A stretch of DNA of 64,000 nucleotides from Afipia sp. Lineage in GTDB: Bacteria > Pseudomonadota > Alphaproteobacteria > Rhizobiales > Xanthobacteraceae. Position numbers and translations under genes: made by a program. The notes under the pieces were generated by a model. That model was not told the DNA's origin. It did not search any database and saw only the letters and a program-made list of their open reading frames with translations. The stretch lies in the NCBI GenBank assembly GCA_024508675.1, contig JANINQ010000003.1, positions 1 through 64,000 of the forward strand, written 5' to 3'. Of this stretch, positions 52,806 to 62,679 are shown piece after piece. Numbering within the stretch: position 1 is the stretch's first letter; each line of letters opens with the position of its first letter.

Positions 52806-52887
52806 GCGAACCGGAATCCTCTTCGCGCCTACTGCGCGACAGTGAGTTGGTCGAGCACGCGAGGCCGCATGTTGCGGCTGTTTGTGC

Positions 52888-54438
52888 TCAGTAAGCGTTC
52901 TCGCCCTTGATCAGGGCGAACGGTGTCTTGAAGAGGATGTAGAGGTCGAACAGGACCGACCAGTTCTCGATGTAGTAAAGATCGAACTCGACGCGCTTCT
53001 GTATTTTCTCGTCGGTATCGACCTCGCCGCGCCAGCCGTTGATCTGCGCCCACCCGGTGATGCCCGGCTTGACGCGATGGCGTGCGAAGTATCCATCCAC
53101 GGCATCGTCGAACAGGCGGTTCTGTAGTTTGCCTTGCACTGCATGCGGACGCGGGCCGACCAGCGAAAGGTTACCCTTGAGGACGACGTTGAAGAGTTGC
53201 GGGAGTTCGTCAAGGCTGGTCTTGCGGATGAAGCGTCCCACGCGTGTGACGCGCTTGTCGCCCTTGGTCACGACTTTCGCAGCCAGCGGGTCCGCTTGAT
53301 CGTGATATAGCGAGCGAAACTTGAAAACGTCGATACGCTCGTTATTGAAGCCGTAGCGCTTCTGCAGGAACAGTACGGGGCCGGGGCTGTCGAGTTTGAC
53401 GGCCAGTGCCACCAGCGCCATCACCGGCGACAGCAGAATGAGAATGATTGCGCCGACGATGCGGTCGAATGCAGCCTTCAGAACCATGTCCCAGTCGGTG
53501 ATCGGCTGTTCGAACACATCCAGTGTCGGAACCTCGCCGAGATAGGAATAGGAGCGCGGGCGGAAGCGCAGCTTGTTGGTATGGGCGGACAGCCGGATAT
53601 CGACAGGCAGCACCCACAGCTTCTTGAGCATATCGAGGATACGTGTTTCCGCCGAGATCGGCAGTGCGAACAGCACCAGATCGATTCGGGTGCGGCGGGC
53701 GAACTCAACGATGTCGTCGATCTTGCCGAGTTTCGGTTTGCCCGCACAGGTGTCCAGCGCGCGGGAATCGTTGCGGTCGTCGAACACGCCGAGAATCTGG
53801 ATATCTGAATCGTCCTGGGCATTGAGTGCGCGGATCAGGTTTTCGCCATTCTCATCGGAGCCGACGATAATCGTCCGCCGGTCGAGTCTGCCTTCGCGTG
53901 CCCAGCGCCGGACCATGGCCCGCAGCACAAGGCGCTCTACGAACAACGCGAGCAATCCGACAAGGAAGAATGCGGAAAGCCAGACCCGGGAAATGTTATC
54001 GCCGAGCTTGGCGAAAAACGATGCGCCGATGAACAGCAGAAAGACGAAGGCCCATGACGACACGAGGCGTGTCATCTGGCGAAGCTGTCCCCGGAAAATT
54101 TGCACGTCGTAGATTTCGGCCGCCTGGAAGCTGACCACCGCGCAACCGGCAACGCCGAACACAGCGGCTGCGTATTGCCAGGAGAAGCCACTGCCCGGCA
54201 ACACGTACCAGGCATACAGTCCCAGTCCGACCGCGCTCAGTATCAGGAAGTCGACGATGCGAACGATGCCGCTGATGACGATGGTCGAATAAGCCTTCTG
54301 GACTTTTTCGTTAGTGACGGCAAGAGCTGCGGGGGACAACCGTTTGCGGCGTTCAAGCCGCGGTGCGCCATCCGTGCCGCTGATCGTGGCGGCGCCAGCG
54401 GCGGCGTTCATCATGGTTCGGACGTCGATCGGTTCCAC
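52888..54438 (-). CDS. Undecaprenyl-phosphate sugar phosphotransferase (polyprenyl PGT)
   Basis: The 516-residue enzyme has four to five N-terminal membrane helices, a CoA-binding-like cytosolic middle (about 150-270) and the C-terminal bacterial sugar transferase domain, with [17 protein letters not shown] as the re-entrant helix, DELPQLFN and LVGPRP. It transfers hexose-1-phosphate (glucose or galactose) to undecaprenyl phosphate and starts EPS repeat units, as in WcaJ/ExoY. It follows the GT4 gene at 115 bases and probably belongs to the wza operon. Confidence 0.9.
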   Translation of the reverse strand: MEPIDVRTMMNAAAGAATISGTDGAPRLERRKRLSPAALAVTNEKVQKAYSTIVISGIVRIVDFLILSAVGLGLYAWYVLPGSGFSWQYAAAVFGVAGCAVVSFQAAEIYDVQIFRGQLRQMTRLVSSWAFVFLLFIGASFFAKLGDNISRVWLSAFFLVGLLALFVERLVLRAMVRRWAREGRLDRRTIIVGSDENGENLIRALNAQDDSDIQILGVFDDRNDSRALDTCAGKPKLGKIDDIVEFARRTRIDLVLFALPISAETRILDMLKKLWVLPVDIRLSAHTNKLRFRPRSYSYLGEVPTLDVFEQPITDWDMVLKAAFDRIVGAIILILLSPVMALVALAVKLDSPGPVLFLQKRYGFNNERIDVFKFRSLYHDQADPLAAKVVTKGDKRVTRVGRFIRKTSLDELPQLFNVVLKGNLSLVGPRPHAVQGKLQNRLFDDAVDGYFARHRVKPGITGWAQINGWRGEVDTDEKIQKRVEFDLYYIENWSVLFDLYILFKTPFALIKGENAY

Positions 54439-54553
54439 GGCTGTATTTCCGTTGTTGGGCCGTCATGTAACGACAGGCCGGAGAAACCCAAGGGTTTCCA
54501 GCCCTTTGCGTAGCCAACAAATCGGAAGAATTGGTTATCTCGATGCAGGAGGG

Positions 54554-55687
54554 TTAACGCGCGTTAAACGCGTCGCGATACCCGTTGAGCACGCCGTCGA
54601 CCATCGCCTTCTGGGAGAAGTGCACGAAGATGCGCTCCCGCAGTTCCCGGGCACGTTCGCGAGTCTTGTCCATGTCGGTCAGCGCCGTTTCGATCGCATC
54701 GGCCATGGCGCCGATGCTGTTGGCGACAAATAGCCCGTCCGTGTACGGCCCGAGGATTTCCGGAATACCGCCGACATTGGCGGCGATCAGCGGGATACCG
54801 GCGGCGGCGGCCTCGATCACAACGTATGGCATCGAATCCCCGCGCGAGGGAACGACAAGCAGCTTGCCCTTGGAGAAACCGTAGCGGGCTCTGACATGAC
54901 CGATGAAGCGGACGGCGTCGCCGAGGTTCAGGCTGCTTACGAGCGTCTTTAACTTCTCGGTTTCTTCTCCATCGCCGGCAAGCGTCAGGGTGACGGGCTT
55001 GCCGTCGGCGCGAAGCCGGGCAATGGCCTGAATCAGGAGATCGGCGCCCTTGATCTCGCGGAATTCGCCGACATAGACGACGTCCGTTGCGTCCTCGGCG
55101 AGGGGGATCGGATCGAATTCGGAGGCGGCCACGCCGTTGAAGACGCACCGGACCAGGCCCGCAGGCTTGCCGATGACGCGCTGGTAGGTGTCGCGGGCGA
55201 AGCCGCTCTCGAACAGGAAAAGCTCGGTCCGGTTCATCAATGCGCGTTCCATTCGCGCGTAGACATTGCCCTTGAGCGTGCCCGGCGGATAGTGCAGGGA
55301 GCCACCATGAGGCGTGTAAACCCGGATAGCGTTCTTCGACTTGCGTTTCAGACGCACGAAAGCGCCGGCCTTTGCGCCGTGTCCGTGCAGGACATCCAGC
55401 TTGAGCGAGCGAGCCAGACGAAGGAAATGCAGCGACGTGACGCTGTCGATCGGATGCGGTTCGCGGCGGATGGCGAGGCGATAGACGCCGAGTTTCAGTT
55501 TCGGCGCAATTTCCTTCAGTGCGGCGTCCGCGCGCTCCCCACCAGTCAGGCTGTCAGCAAGGATACCTACGGAATGTCCACGCTCGGCCTGACCAACCGC
55601 AAGATCCAGGATGTGACGAAAAATCCCGCCGACCGGCGCACGGACGGCGTGCAGGATACGCAGCGGAGAGTCGGACGTCTCGGGCAT
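54554..55687 (-). CDS. Family 4 glycosyltransferase (EPS)
   Basis: The 377-residue GT-B enzyme has the glycine turn APVGGIFRHI near residue 15, GHGAKAGAF, VYVGEFREIKGADLLIQA and the C-terminal donor-site pair SRGDSMPYVVIEAAAAG. It adds a sugar from a nucleotide donor to the growing lipid-linked EPS unit. It lies 2 bases after the OPX gene, so the two are cotranslated. Confidence 0.9.
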   Translation of the reverse strand: MPETSDSPLRILHAVRAPVGGIFRHILDLAVGQAERGHSVGILADSLTGGERADAALKEIAPKLKLGVYRLAIRREPHPIDSVTSLHFLRLARSLKLDVLHGHGAKAGAFVRLKRKSKNAIRVYTPHGGSLHYPPGTLKGNVYARMERALMNRTELFLFESGFARDTYQRVIGKPAGLVRCVFNGVAASEFDPIPLAEDATDVVYVGEFREIKGADLLIQAIARLRADGKPVTLTLAGDGEETEKLKTLVSSLNLGDAVRFIGHVRARYGFSKGKLLVVPSRGDSMPYVVIEAAAAGIPLIAANVGGIPEILGPYTDGLFVANSIGAMADAIETALTDMDKTRERARELRERIFVHFSQKAMVDGVLNGYRDAFNAR

Positions 55688-55689
55688 TG

Positions 55690-56346
55690 TCAGAACCAGC
55701 GTTCGGCGACAACGACCGTGTCCCCGGGTTTCAGGAGCGTGCCAGGCGGCACAACAGCCTGAGCAGTTCCACCTTCGCCCATTCGGGTTAATTTGATGCT
55801 GCCGCGCAATGCCCTTGGTGTGAAGCCGCCCGCGATGGCGACGGCGCTCTCCACCGTCATGTTCGGCACGTACGGATACTGGCCGGGGGCCGCGACTTCA
55901 CCGAGGATGAAAAACGGCCGGTATGTTTCAACCTCTGCGGCGACATAGGGTTCGCGCAGGTAGCCGTTCTTGAGGCGGGCGGTGATCGCTCCTGCCAGAC
56001 CATTCGGCGTCAGACCACGTGCACGCACGGCGCCGATCAGCGGCATCGTGATCGAGCCGCCTGCATCGACGGCATAAGTGTTGGTGAGGCCTTCCTGACC
56101 GTAAACAACAATGCGCAGCCGGTCTCCGGCATCGAGCCGATAGGGTTCATCATGAGCGGCGTAACTGGAAGCGGTCGGGACCGGAGTCGTCTCAACGCTC
56201 ATCGCGCGCACAGGCTGCACTGAGCCATAAGCAATCGCGTCGAGGCTGCCGTTATCGATGACGGCCACTGGCACGGCCGTCTTCATGCAGCCCGACACGG
56301 CGAGCGCAAGGACAAGACCGGCGAGGCACGTACGGCTGCGCGGCAT
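55690..56346 (-). CDS. Polysaccharide export lipoprotein (OPX, short Wza-like)
   Basis: The 218-residue protein has a lipobox LAVSGC with Cys20 as the lipidated residue. The poly-export domain follows (YRLDAGDRLRIVVYGQEGLTNTY), then one SLBB-like domain (FFILGEVAAPGQYPYVPNMTVESAVAIAGG). It is about half the length of Wza, as in rhizobial ExoF-type proteins, and lacks the C-terminal membrane helix of Wza that forms the outer-membrane pore. It is divergent from the Wzc-like gene across 186 bases. Confidence 0.9.
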   Translation of the reverse strand: MPRSRTCLAGLVLALAVSGCMKTAVPVAVIDNGSLDAIAYGSVQPVRAMSVETTPVPTASSYAAHDEPYRLDAGDRLRIVVYGQEGLTNTYAVDAGGSITMPLIGAVRARGLTPNGLAGAITARLKNGYLREPYVAAEVETYRPFFILGEVAAPGQYPYVPNMTVESAVAIAGGFTPRALRGSIKLTRMGEGGTAQAVVPPGTLLKPGDTVVVAERWF

Positions 56347-56532
56347 GGAAGAATCCAGTTAAGTATTGAATCTGATTAAGGACTTTCATGGTTAATAAAG
56401 GGTAACGGCGATGTTGCGCCGCAGCCCGTGCGAGAGGCGAGAGGGGCGCGATTAACCGGGCAGCAACCTTAATAGACTGTAATCGGACCACTCAGGGCAG
56501 CGTGTGCAGTGGCGTTCGGGTGGAGAGTTTCG

Positions 56533-58716
56533 ATGCGTTTGTCGTTCTGGCGCGACTGGATGGACAAGATTCCGTTCCGGGCGAAGACCGAAGCTGAGGC
56601 GGCGCCTGTACCGGCGGCTGCGCCTGTTGCCGCGGCGCCGATTGTTGCTGCGCCTGCTCCGGCGTCACCTGCAGCCAATCCCGAGCTTGGCGATCTTGAT
56701 CTTCGCGCGATCTGGGACGCGCTGGTCCGCAAGCGGATGTGGGTGATCGCGCCGACAGCGCTTGCGTTCGTGCTGTCGATGCTGGCCGTCAACATGATCA
56801 CGCCCCGGTACAAGTCCGAGGCCCGCATTCTGATCGATGGACGCGAGAACGTCTTCCTGCGCCCGAATGGTGAGCGTTCTGAGGAGCGCGGCAGTCTCGA
56901 CGCCGAAGCTGTAACCAGCCAGGTGCAGCTGTTGCTGTCACGCGATCTTGCGCGCGAAGTCATCAAGGCGAACAAGCTTGCAGAGTTGCCCGAGTTCGAT
57001 CCGGTTCTGCGCGGCATCTCACCACTCAAGACGCTGCTGGCGCTGTTCGGCATCGGCCGCGATCCGTTCAAGATGACGCCAGAGGAGCGGGTGCTCGAGG
57101 CTTACTATGAGCGGCTGACGGCCTATGCGGTCGACAAGTCGCGCGTGATGGTGATCGAGTTCCAGTCGCGCGATCCGGAACTCGCCGCGCGCGTGACCAA
57201 TTCCATTGCTGATGGTTATCTTGTGCTTCAACAGGCAGCCCGCCAGAATCAGGCCAAGGCGGCGTCGCAGTGGCTGCTGGTGGAAATCGAAAGCCTTCGC
57301 AAGAAGGTCGCGGATGCCGAAGCGCGGGTCGAGGAATTCCGCTCGAAGTCCAATCTTTTCGTCGGTACCAACAATACCACGCTGTCGAACCAGCAGCTTG
57401 GCGAACTGAATTCCCAGCTCAATAATGCCCGGGCGCTGAAGTCCGATGCAGAGTCCAAGTCGCGCCTGATCCGCGAAATGCTCCAGAGCGGCAAGCCCAT
57501 CGAGGCGTCGGAAGTTCTCAACTCCGAACTGGTGCGCCGCCTGTCGGAGCAGCGTGTGACGCTTCGCGCCCAACTGGCTGAGCAGTCATCCACACTGCTC
57601 GGTGGTCATCCACGCATCAAGGAATTGAAGGCGCAGATCGCGGACATCGATCGGCAGATCCGCGAAGAAGCCAGCAAGATTTCGCGTTCGCTGGAAAACG
57701 ACGCCCGGATCGCAAGCGCGCGGGCCGACGGGCTTAATGGCAGTCTCGATCAGTTGAAGCGTCAGGCCACCTCGGTCAACGGGCAGGATGTCCAGTTGCG
57801 TGCGCTTGAGCGCGAAGCCAAGGCGCAGCGCGATCTGCTGGAGTCCTATCTGGCGAAGTATCGCGAAGCGACCACCCGCGAGAACATCGATGCCGTGCCG
57901 GCGGATGGGCGGATCATCTCCCGGGCTATCGTTTCGAACACACCGGCTTTTCCGAAGAAGCTGCCGACTGTGCTGATCGCCACGCTCGCCACGCTGATGC
58001 TGACCGGCGGCTACATCGCCACCGGCGAACTGCTGCGGATGACCGTGCCGCGTTCGCTTGTGGCGCCGCGTACGTCGATTGCGCCGCTGCGCGATACGCA
58101 TCCGCAGTTGCCAGCGGGGATTCTCGAAATCGAACGTCTGGCAACGATGTTGCGTCAGAGCGGGAGCAAAAAGGTCACCGTCATCGGCGCGCATCAGGAC
58201 GAGGGTGTGACGCTTGTTGCCTTGACCCTTTCCCGGCTGCTGTCGCGTGGAGCCAAGGTTGTGCTGGTCGATCTTGCGATGGCGTCCCCGACGCTGGCCG
58301 CTGTGTCGACCGATCCGTCATCGCCCGGGCTGACGGAATTGATGCAGGGCTCGGCATCGTTCGGCGAGATCATCACCAAGGATCGCCTGTCAGGCGTACA
58401 TATCGTGGGCGCAGGGCAGGAGCCGTCGCAGCGCCAGCTCCTGCAACTGCCGAGGATCAATCTGGCGATCGACGCGCTTTCGCGTGCGTATGATTATGTT
58501 GTGCTCGATGCAGGCACCGCAAGCGACTTGCCTGCGAACGTCATTGCTGCGCAGGCGCACGCCGTCATCATTCCTGACCCCGCAATTACTTCGGCCGCGC
58601 GCGATGTGATGAAGGGGCAGTTGCTGGCGTCTGGCTTTGCTGGTGTGACGATCCTCGATACACCCTTGAAGGCGATGGACCTCGGCGCACCGGGCGAGCG
58701 GGTCGCGGCAGCCTGA
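56533..58716 (+). CDS. Wzc/ExoP-like polysaccharide co-polymerase with a degenerate kinase domain
   Basis: The 727-residue protein has a Pro/Ala-rich N-terminus, a first membrane helix near 75-95, the Wzz domain with a long periplasmic coiled coil (about 210-450), a second helix near 480, and a C-terminal BY-kinase-like domain from 546. The Walker A position reads IGAHQDEGVTLVAL, so the GK[ST] core is lost. The Walker A' VVLVDLA is changed, and there is no Tyr-rich tail. It should still control EPS chain length, but ATP-driven phosphorylation is unlikely. ATG 56533 follows GGAGAG. Confidence 0.9.
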   Translation: MRLSFWRDWMDKIPFRAKTEAEAAPVPAAAPVAAAPIVAAPAPASPAANPELGDLDLRAIWDALVRKRMWVIAPTALAFVLSMLAVNMITPRYKSEARILIDGRENVFLRPNGERSEERGSLDAEAVTSQVQLLLSRDLAREVIKANKLAELPEFDPVLRGISPLKTLLALFGIGRDPFKMTPEERVLEAYYERLTAYAVDKSRVMVIEFQSRDPELAARVTNSIADGYLVLQQAARQNQAKAASQWLLVEIESLRKKVADAEARVEEFRSKSNLFVGTNNTTLSNQQLGELNSQLNNARALKSDAESKSRLIREMLQSGKPIEASEVLNSELVRRLSEQRVTLRAQLAEQSSTLLGGHPRIKELKAQIADIDRQIREEASKISRSLENDARIASARADGLNGSLDQLKRQATSVNGQDVQLRALEREAKAQRDLLESYLAKYREATTRENIDAVPADGRIISRAIVSNTPAFPKKLPTVLIATLATLMLTGGYIATGELLRMTVPRSLVAPRTSIAPLRDTHPQLPAGILEIERLATMLRQSGSKKVTVIGAHQDEGVTLVALTLSRLLSRGAKVVLVDLAMASPTLAAVSTDPSSPGLTELMQGSASFGEIITKDRLSGVHIVGAGQEPSQRQLLQLPRINLAIDALSRAYDYVVLDAGTASDLPANVIAAQAHAVIIPDPAITSAARDVMKGQLLASGFAGVTILDTPLKAMDLGAPGERVAAA

Positions 58717-58724
58717 ATTTACGA

Positions 58725-59915
58725 TCAGCGGGAGATGGCGTTGCGCAGAAGCTGCGCCATATGCATCAGTGCGGGGTTGTGCTTCACCAGCCGCTTGGCG
58801 TGAGTCAGCGACGACATGCCAAGCGCAGCGAACTTGCCGCGGGCCGTCAGCGGAATGAAGGCGTCGAGCAGCGGCTCGTCATCCTTGCAGAACGTCATCT
58901 TGTAGTCGTCCGATCCCACGCCGAAATCGAGCGAGCTGTAACCGAGGTCGCCGAAGTGATCGATCATATAACGCAGCAGGATCAGGCCGGGGCTGTATCG
59001 CGCGTTGTCCGAAATCGTATACGTGTTGAACATGGTCGAGAATCGCTCGCCGTCCGCCACGCAGGAAAAAATCGAGATCAGCTCATCGTTGCATTCGAGC
59101 GCATGAATCTCGATGGCGCGCTGGCCGTTCGGAAGCTTCGCAAGACACGCGTCGCGGACGAAGGCTTTGGTCGCGGGATCGGAGAATACATCCGGCAGTT
59201 TCGACAGCGCCATGCGCTGCGGCTTGATGATGAAGAAGCTGTCGAGCAGACGATTGATGTCCTCGTCGGTGGTGGCGACGAGGTATCGATAACCGGGAAG
59301 TGCCTGAAGCTTGCGCTCCTTGTTGCGAAGCCGCCGCCGGGTGGAGGTGCTGACGCGCTCCTCGGGCTTGCAGCCGGGGATCATGGTCATCATCGGGCAG
59401 GCGTTGGTCGACGGCTGAGCGCCCAGCGAGATCAGGGGATTTAGGATTCCGCGCCATTGCTTCGGCTGCTGCGTGAAGGCCAGCACATCGACGCGATCAG
59501 CCTGGGTGCGAATGCCCGCGATCAGCGCATCAAAATCTGCCGCAGTGGCCGTCTCTGCAAATTCGCGTTGCCAGAGCCCCATATTGAAGGTCGGGTGCTT
59601 GCCGCCCATGAAGCGCGCGACATTCGCGCCGTTCTCACGGCTGGTGACGAGCGGGAGGAGGAGCAGAGGCTGGCCGGTGGTGTCATAGGCGACCACCACG
59701 AACGGCAGAACGCCTTCATGTTTTCCGATTGTCTGTTGCCAGGTGTCGAGGAGTTCAAAGCGCTGATAGGGCGTCGAGAGAAAGCCGGTGCCCTCAAACA
59801 CTCGCCACGTCTTCTCTGCTGCGGCCATGTCACGCATGACATCGATGCGCGCGATGCGGCCTGCCGAAGAATTCACCGGTGCGTTTGAGCCGTGATGTTC
59901 TGCAGCCATGACCAT
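58725..59915 (-). CDS. GNAT-fold protein, BioF2-like/CelD type
   Basis: The 396-residue protein carries two GNAT-like halves. The second has STRRRLRNKERKL, DELISIFSCVADG and LGYSSLDFGVGSDDYKMTF, the pattern of cellulose-biosynthesis protein CelD and of FemAB-like acyltransferases. Such proteins occur in EPS clusters and may acylate the glycan. It converges with the Wzc-like gene and is divergent from the deacetylase-like gene. The ATG pair at 59915/59909 leaves the exact start open. Confidence 0.8.
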   Translation of the reverse strand: MVMAAEHHGSNAPVNSSAGRIARIDVMRDMAAAEKTWRVFEGTGFLSTPYQRFELLDTWQQTIGKHEGVLPFVVVAYDTTGQPLLLLPLVTSRENGANVARFMGGKHPTFNMGLWQREFAETATAADFDALIAGIRTQADRVDVLAFTQQPKQWRGILNPLISLGAQPSTNACPMMTMIPGCKPEERVSTSTRRRLRNKERKLQALPGYRYLVATTDEDINRLLDSFFIIKPQRMALSKLPDVFSDPATKAFVRDACLAKLPNGQRAIEIHALECNDELISIFSCVADGERFSTMFNTYTISDNARYSPGLILLRYMIDHFGDLGYSSLDFGVGSDDYKMTFCKDDEPLLDAFIPLTARGKFAALGMSSLTHAKRLVKHNPALMHMAQLLRNAISR

Positions 59916-60054
59916 CGGGCGACCTGAATTTCTGCGCTAGTTCTTGGGCATTTCGAGATTTGCGACTTTGGCCGACCATATTCAAAGAAATGTCAACAAA
60001 GAGTAATGACAATAGGGACTTGGCGGGCATGGGCCCGCGGAAGGAACGAACACG

Positions 60055-61119
60055 GTGCTGTTTCGGAAAGGGCTGCTGGCAGATTTCGGGCTCGAATTGG
60101 CTTATTTCAGCGGCCTGTCGCATATCCTTGAGCGCAAAACCGCCGGCTTAGGTGCGATTCTGCAATTCCAGCATGTCAGACCGCGCCGCAGTGATCCGTT
60201 TCAGCCGTTGCGTTCACGTGAGATTACTCCCGAGTTTCTCGATCGCATGATCTCGGTGCTGAAGCGCTGGGATTTTGATTTCCTCTCCATCGAGGATGTC
60301 GCTACCCGTTCCCGGCAGGTTGCTCCTGCACGCCGCTTTGTCTGCCTGACATTCGACGGCGGGCATCGCGACTTCATGACGTTTGCATATCCGGTTCTGT
60401 CGCGCCATCGCGTATCTTTCGCGCTGTATGTTCCTACCGGCTTTATCGACGGTATCGGAAAGGCATGGTGGCTCGCGCTCGAACAGGTTATCGCGAACAA
60501 TGCACGCATCGGGCTGGTGATGAACCGGACGGAGCAGCATTTCTTCGCTGCGAGCCTTGCGGAAAAGTATCAGCTTTTCGATGTGCTTTATGCGTGGCTG
60601 ATGACCCTGCCGCCGGACGATGTTGCAAATGCCATCGGCGATCTGTGCAAGCGCTATGGCGTGGACATTGAGGCTGCGTCACGCGGCGCAGCGATGTCCT
60701 GGCAGGATCTCGCCACGCTCGCGCGCGACCCGCAGGCCATCATCGGAAGCGCCACGGTGCACTATCCAAATCTTGCACGCACCAAGGGCACCACGGCGCT
60801 TCGTGAAATGACCATGGGCCGGACGGTGATCGAAACCGCGCTCAACGGTCCGTGCCGTCATTTTGCCTATCCGTTCGGAGGCCGGGAGTCCTTCGGTCCC
60901 CGCGAAATGATGCTGGTGCGGGAGGCGGGGTTTGCCAGCGCCGTCTCCACGGTGCCGGGAGTGATCCGCTCCGATGGCGCATCGGACCTGATGGCGTTGC
61001 CCCGAATTTCCTGGGATGGGCGGCGGCGCTCTCTGCGGGCGATGCGCGTATTGCTTTCAGGCTCGACCCTAAGGACGCCGAAAGCGCCGAAGGTCGATCT
61101 CGCGAAGAACTACGGCTGA
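60055..61119 (+). CDS. NodB-fold polysaccharide deacetylase-like protein without metal ligands
   Basis: The 354-residue protein has the NodB fold: CLTFDGGHRDF at residues 97-107, GSATVHYPNL at 231-240, and HFAYPFGG. In active enzymes the first motif is TFDDG, whose second Asp binds metal, and the second is H-T/S-x-x-H with two metal-binding His. Here Asp is Gly102, the first His is Ala233 and the second is Tyr237 (a shifted His236 remains). So metal-dependent N-deacetylation is unlikely. It may bind EPS. The GTG start follows AAGGAACG. Confidence 0.8.
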   Translation: MLFRKGLLADFGLELAYFSGLSHILERKTAGLGAILQFQHVRPRRSDPFQPLRSREITPEFLDRMISVLKRWDFDFLSIEDVATRSRQVAPARRFVCLTFDGGHRDFMTFAYPVLSRHRVSFALYVPTGFIDGIGKAWWLALEQVIANNARIGLVMNRTEQHFFAASLAEKYQLFDVLYAWLMTLPPDDVANAIGDLCKRYGVDIEAASRGAAMSWQDLATLARDPQAIIGSATVHYPNLARTKGTTALREMTMGRTVIETALNGPCRHFAYPFGGRESFGPREMMLVREAGFASAVSTVPGVIRSDGASDLMALPRISWDGRRRSLRAMRVLLSGSTLRTPKAPKVDLAKNYG

Positions 61120-61322
61120 GGGTCGGGCCGGGACATCCAGGCGATCAGCGGCATGGCCGGCAGCACCCAGCCCAAACCGGCCACGACATAAAAGAGGGCC
61201 TGATACAGCTTCGATCCGGCAAGCCAGGGCGTTTGCGCGATCACCATCCCGGCCAGTGACCAGACAATCACCAGCCCCAGAAGGCCGAAGGTTCCGATCA
61301 GTTTTCGCGTGCGGATTTTCAT
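61110..61322 (-). CDS. DUF2842 membrane protein
   Basis: The 70-residue protein has two membrane helices (about 8-28 and 38-60) and the family end [11 protein letters not shown]. In Rhizobiales this gene usually sits back to back with ctaA, as here, but its role is unknown. The start at ATG 61322 is chosen because upstream codons are not conserved-looking. It overlaps the end of the deacetylase-like gene by 10 bases. Confidence 0.85.
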   Translation of the reverse strand: MKIRTRKLIGTFGLLGLVIVWSLAGMVIAQTPWLAGSKLYQALFYVVAGLGWVLPAMPLIAWMSRPDPQP

Positions 61323-61421
61323 AACAGAATTGTGCTGGTGGCCGTAAATACGCGTCTTGCGCGGGAAAGTGCGGCGACTATAAGGACCGCGCGAATTCAT
61401 TCAAGGCTGCATTTCAGGATC

Positions 61422-62522
61422 ATGACAACCATCGCGCTGGACACGAAAAACAGGCTCGCAGGGATGCGGAGCGTTCGCGCGTGGCTCATTGTTGTAGCCG
61501 CCCTGATTGTCTGCACGCTGATGGTCGGCGGCGCAACGCGGCTGACTGAATCCGGCTTGTCGATCGTCGAATGGAAGCCGGTGACGGGCACCATTCCGCC
61601 GCTGACGGACGCCGAGTGGACGAGGCAGTTCGAAGCCTACAAGACCATTCCCCAGTACCGCGAGATGAATCGCGGTATGAGCCTTTCGGAATTCAAGACC
61701 ATTTTCTGGTGGGAGTGGGGTCATCGCCTGCTCGGACGTTTGATCGGTGCGGTATTCCTGCTGCCGTTTCTCTGGTTCCTGTGGCGCGGATTTCTGTCCA
61801 GCCAGCTCAAGCGCAAGCTGTGGGTCATCTTCGCACTCGGCGGCGCGCAAGGCGCCGTGGGCTGGTGGATGGTGTCGTCGGGGCTCACTGAACGCGTCTC
61901 GGTGTCGCAATATCGGCTTGCCGTGCACTTCATGCTCGCGGTCTTTATCTTCTCGGCCATCGTCTGGACATTGCGCCAGCTTCAGGACCGTGCACCGCTG
62001 GTTGCACCGCTGCGCATCAGGGTCGTGGGCCGGGTGTTGCTGGCATTGATCTTTCTCCAATTCTATTTCGGGGCATTGGTCGCCGGGCTGCGCGCCGGCA
62101 AGGTATTCAACACCTGGCCGCTGATCGATGGGGCGCTGATTCCGACCGCAGCGCGATTGTTCTTCGAGCAACCATGGTGGCGTAACTTTTTCGACAACAC
62201 GCTGACGGTTCAGTTCACGCACCGGATGATTGCGTACACCCTTGTCGTGCTTGCGCTCCTCCATGCGATTGATGCGATCCGTTCAAAAGCCAGTCCGGTG
62301 ATCGTTTCCAGCGCGCTGTGGATCATGGCGGCGATGATCTTCCAGGCTGTTGTCGGCATTCTCACGCTACTCAACCAGGTTCCGATCGATCTCGGGCTGG
62401 CCCATCAGGCTATTGCGATTTTCGTTCTGACGCTGGCGCTGTTTCACGCCGAACGGCTGGGCGGGGCGCTGCCGAACCGGACGCCGGCCAAGCTGCGTCT
62501 CGTCACCAATGATAGCGCCTGA
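61422..62522 (+). CDS. ctaA: Heme A synthase
   Basis: The 366-residue protein has eight predicted membrane helices and the CtaA/COX15 signatures: [19 protein letters not shown] at the first loop, [20 protein letters not shown] and [16 protein letters not shown]. The His residues in GHR and THR ligate heme in the two four-helix halves. It oxidises the heme O methyl group to heme A for cytochrome aa3 oxidase. ATG 61422 is preceded by AGGA. The upstream neighbour on the other strand is DUF2842. Confidence 0.95.
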   Translation: MTTIALDTKNRLAGMRSVRAWLIVVAALIVCTLMVGGATRLTESGLSIVEWKPVTGTIPPLTDAEWTRQFEAYKTIPQYREMNRGMSLSEFKTIFWWEWGHRLLGRLIGAVFLLPFLWFLWRGFLSSQLKRKLWVIFALGGAQGAVGWWMVSSGLTERVSVSQYRLAVHFMLAVFIFSAIVWTLRQLQDRAPLVAPLRIRVVGRVLLALIFLQFYFGALVAGLRAGKVFNTWPLIDGALIPTAARLFFEQPWWRNFFDNTLTVQFTHRMIAYTLVVLALLHAIDAIRSKASPVIVSSALWIMAAMIFQAVVGILTLLNQVPIDLGLAHQAIAIFVLTLALFHAERLGGALPNRTPAKLRLVTNDSA

Positions 62523-62539
62523 ATCGAACTATTCTAAAA
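62523..62539 (+). promoter_or_regulatory. Partial Irr-box (ICE)-like element
   Basis: AATCGAA-CTA-TTCTAAA matches 11 of 14 fixed positions of the ICE consensus TTTAGAA-N3-TTCTAAA as I recall it; the right half is perfect. It starts directly after the ctaA stop, about 140 bases before the iron permease start. Confidence 0.35.
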
Positions 62540-62679
62540 TAGCCGGATCGTGAGAAACCGCTGATTATCGGGCATTTCCGCGATCCTGATCCCGGGTCAC
62601 GGCTTCGCGACCCAAGGTACACTTTAACTTCAATTTCGCCCGCGATAGAACGGGCCGTCCGCAACATCCAAGGTCTTCC

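Noticed and set aside
61401-62264. A 287-codon minus-strand frame.
   Set aside because: Antisense of ctaA; extremely rich in Gln, Arg and Asp.
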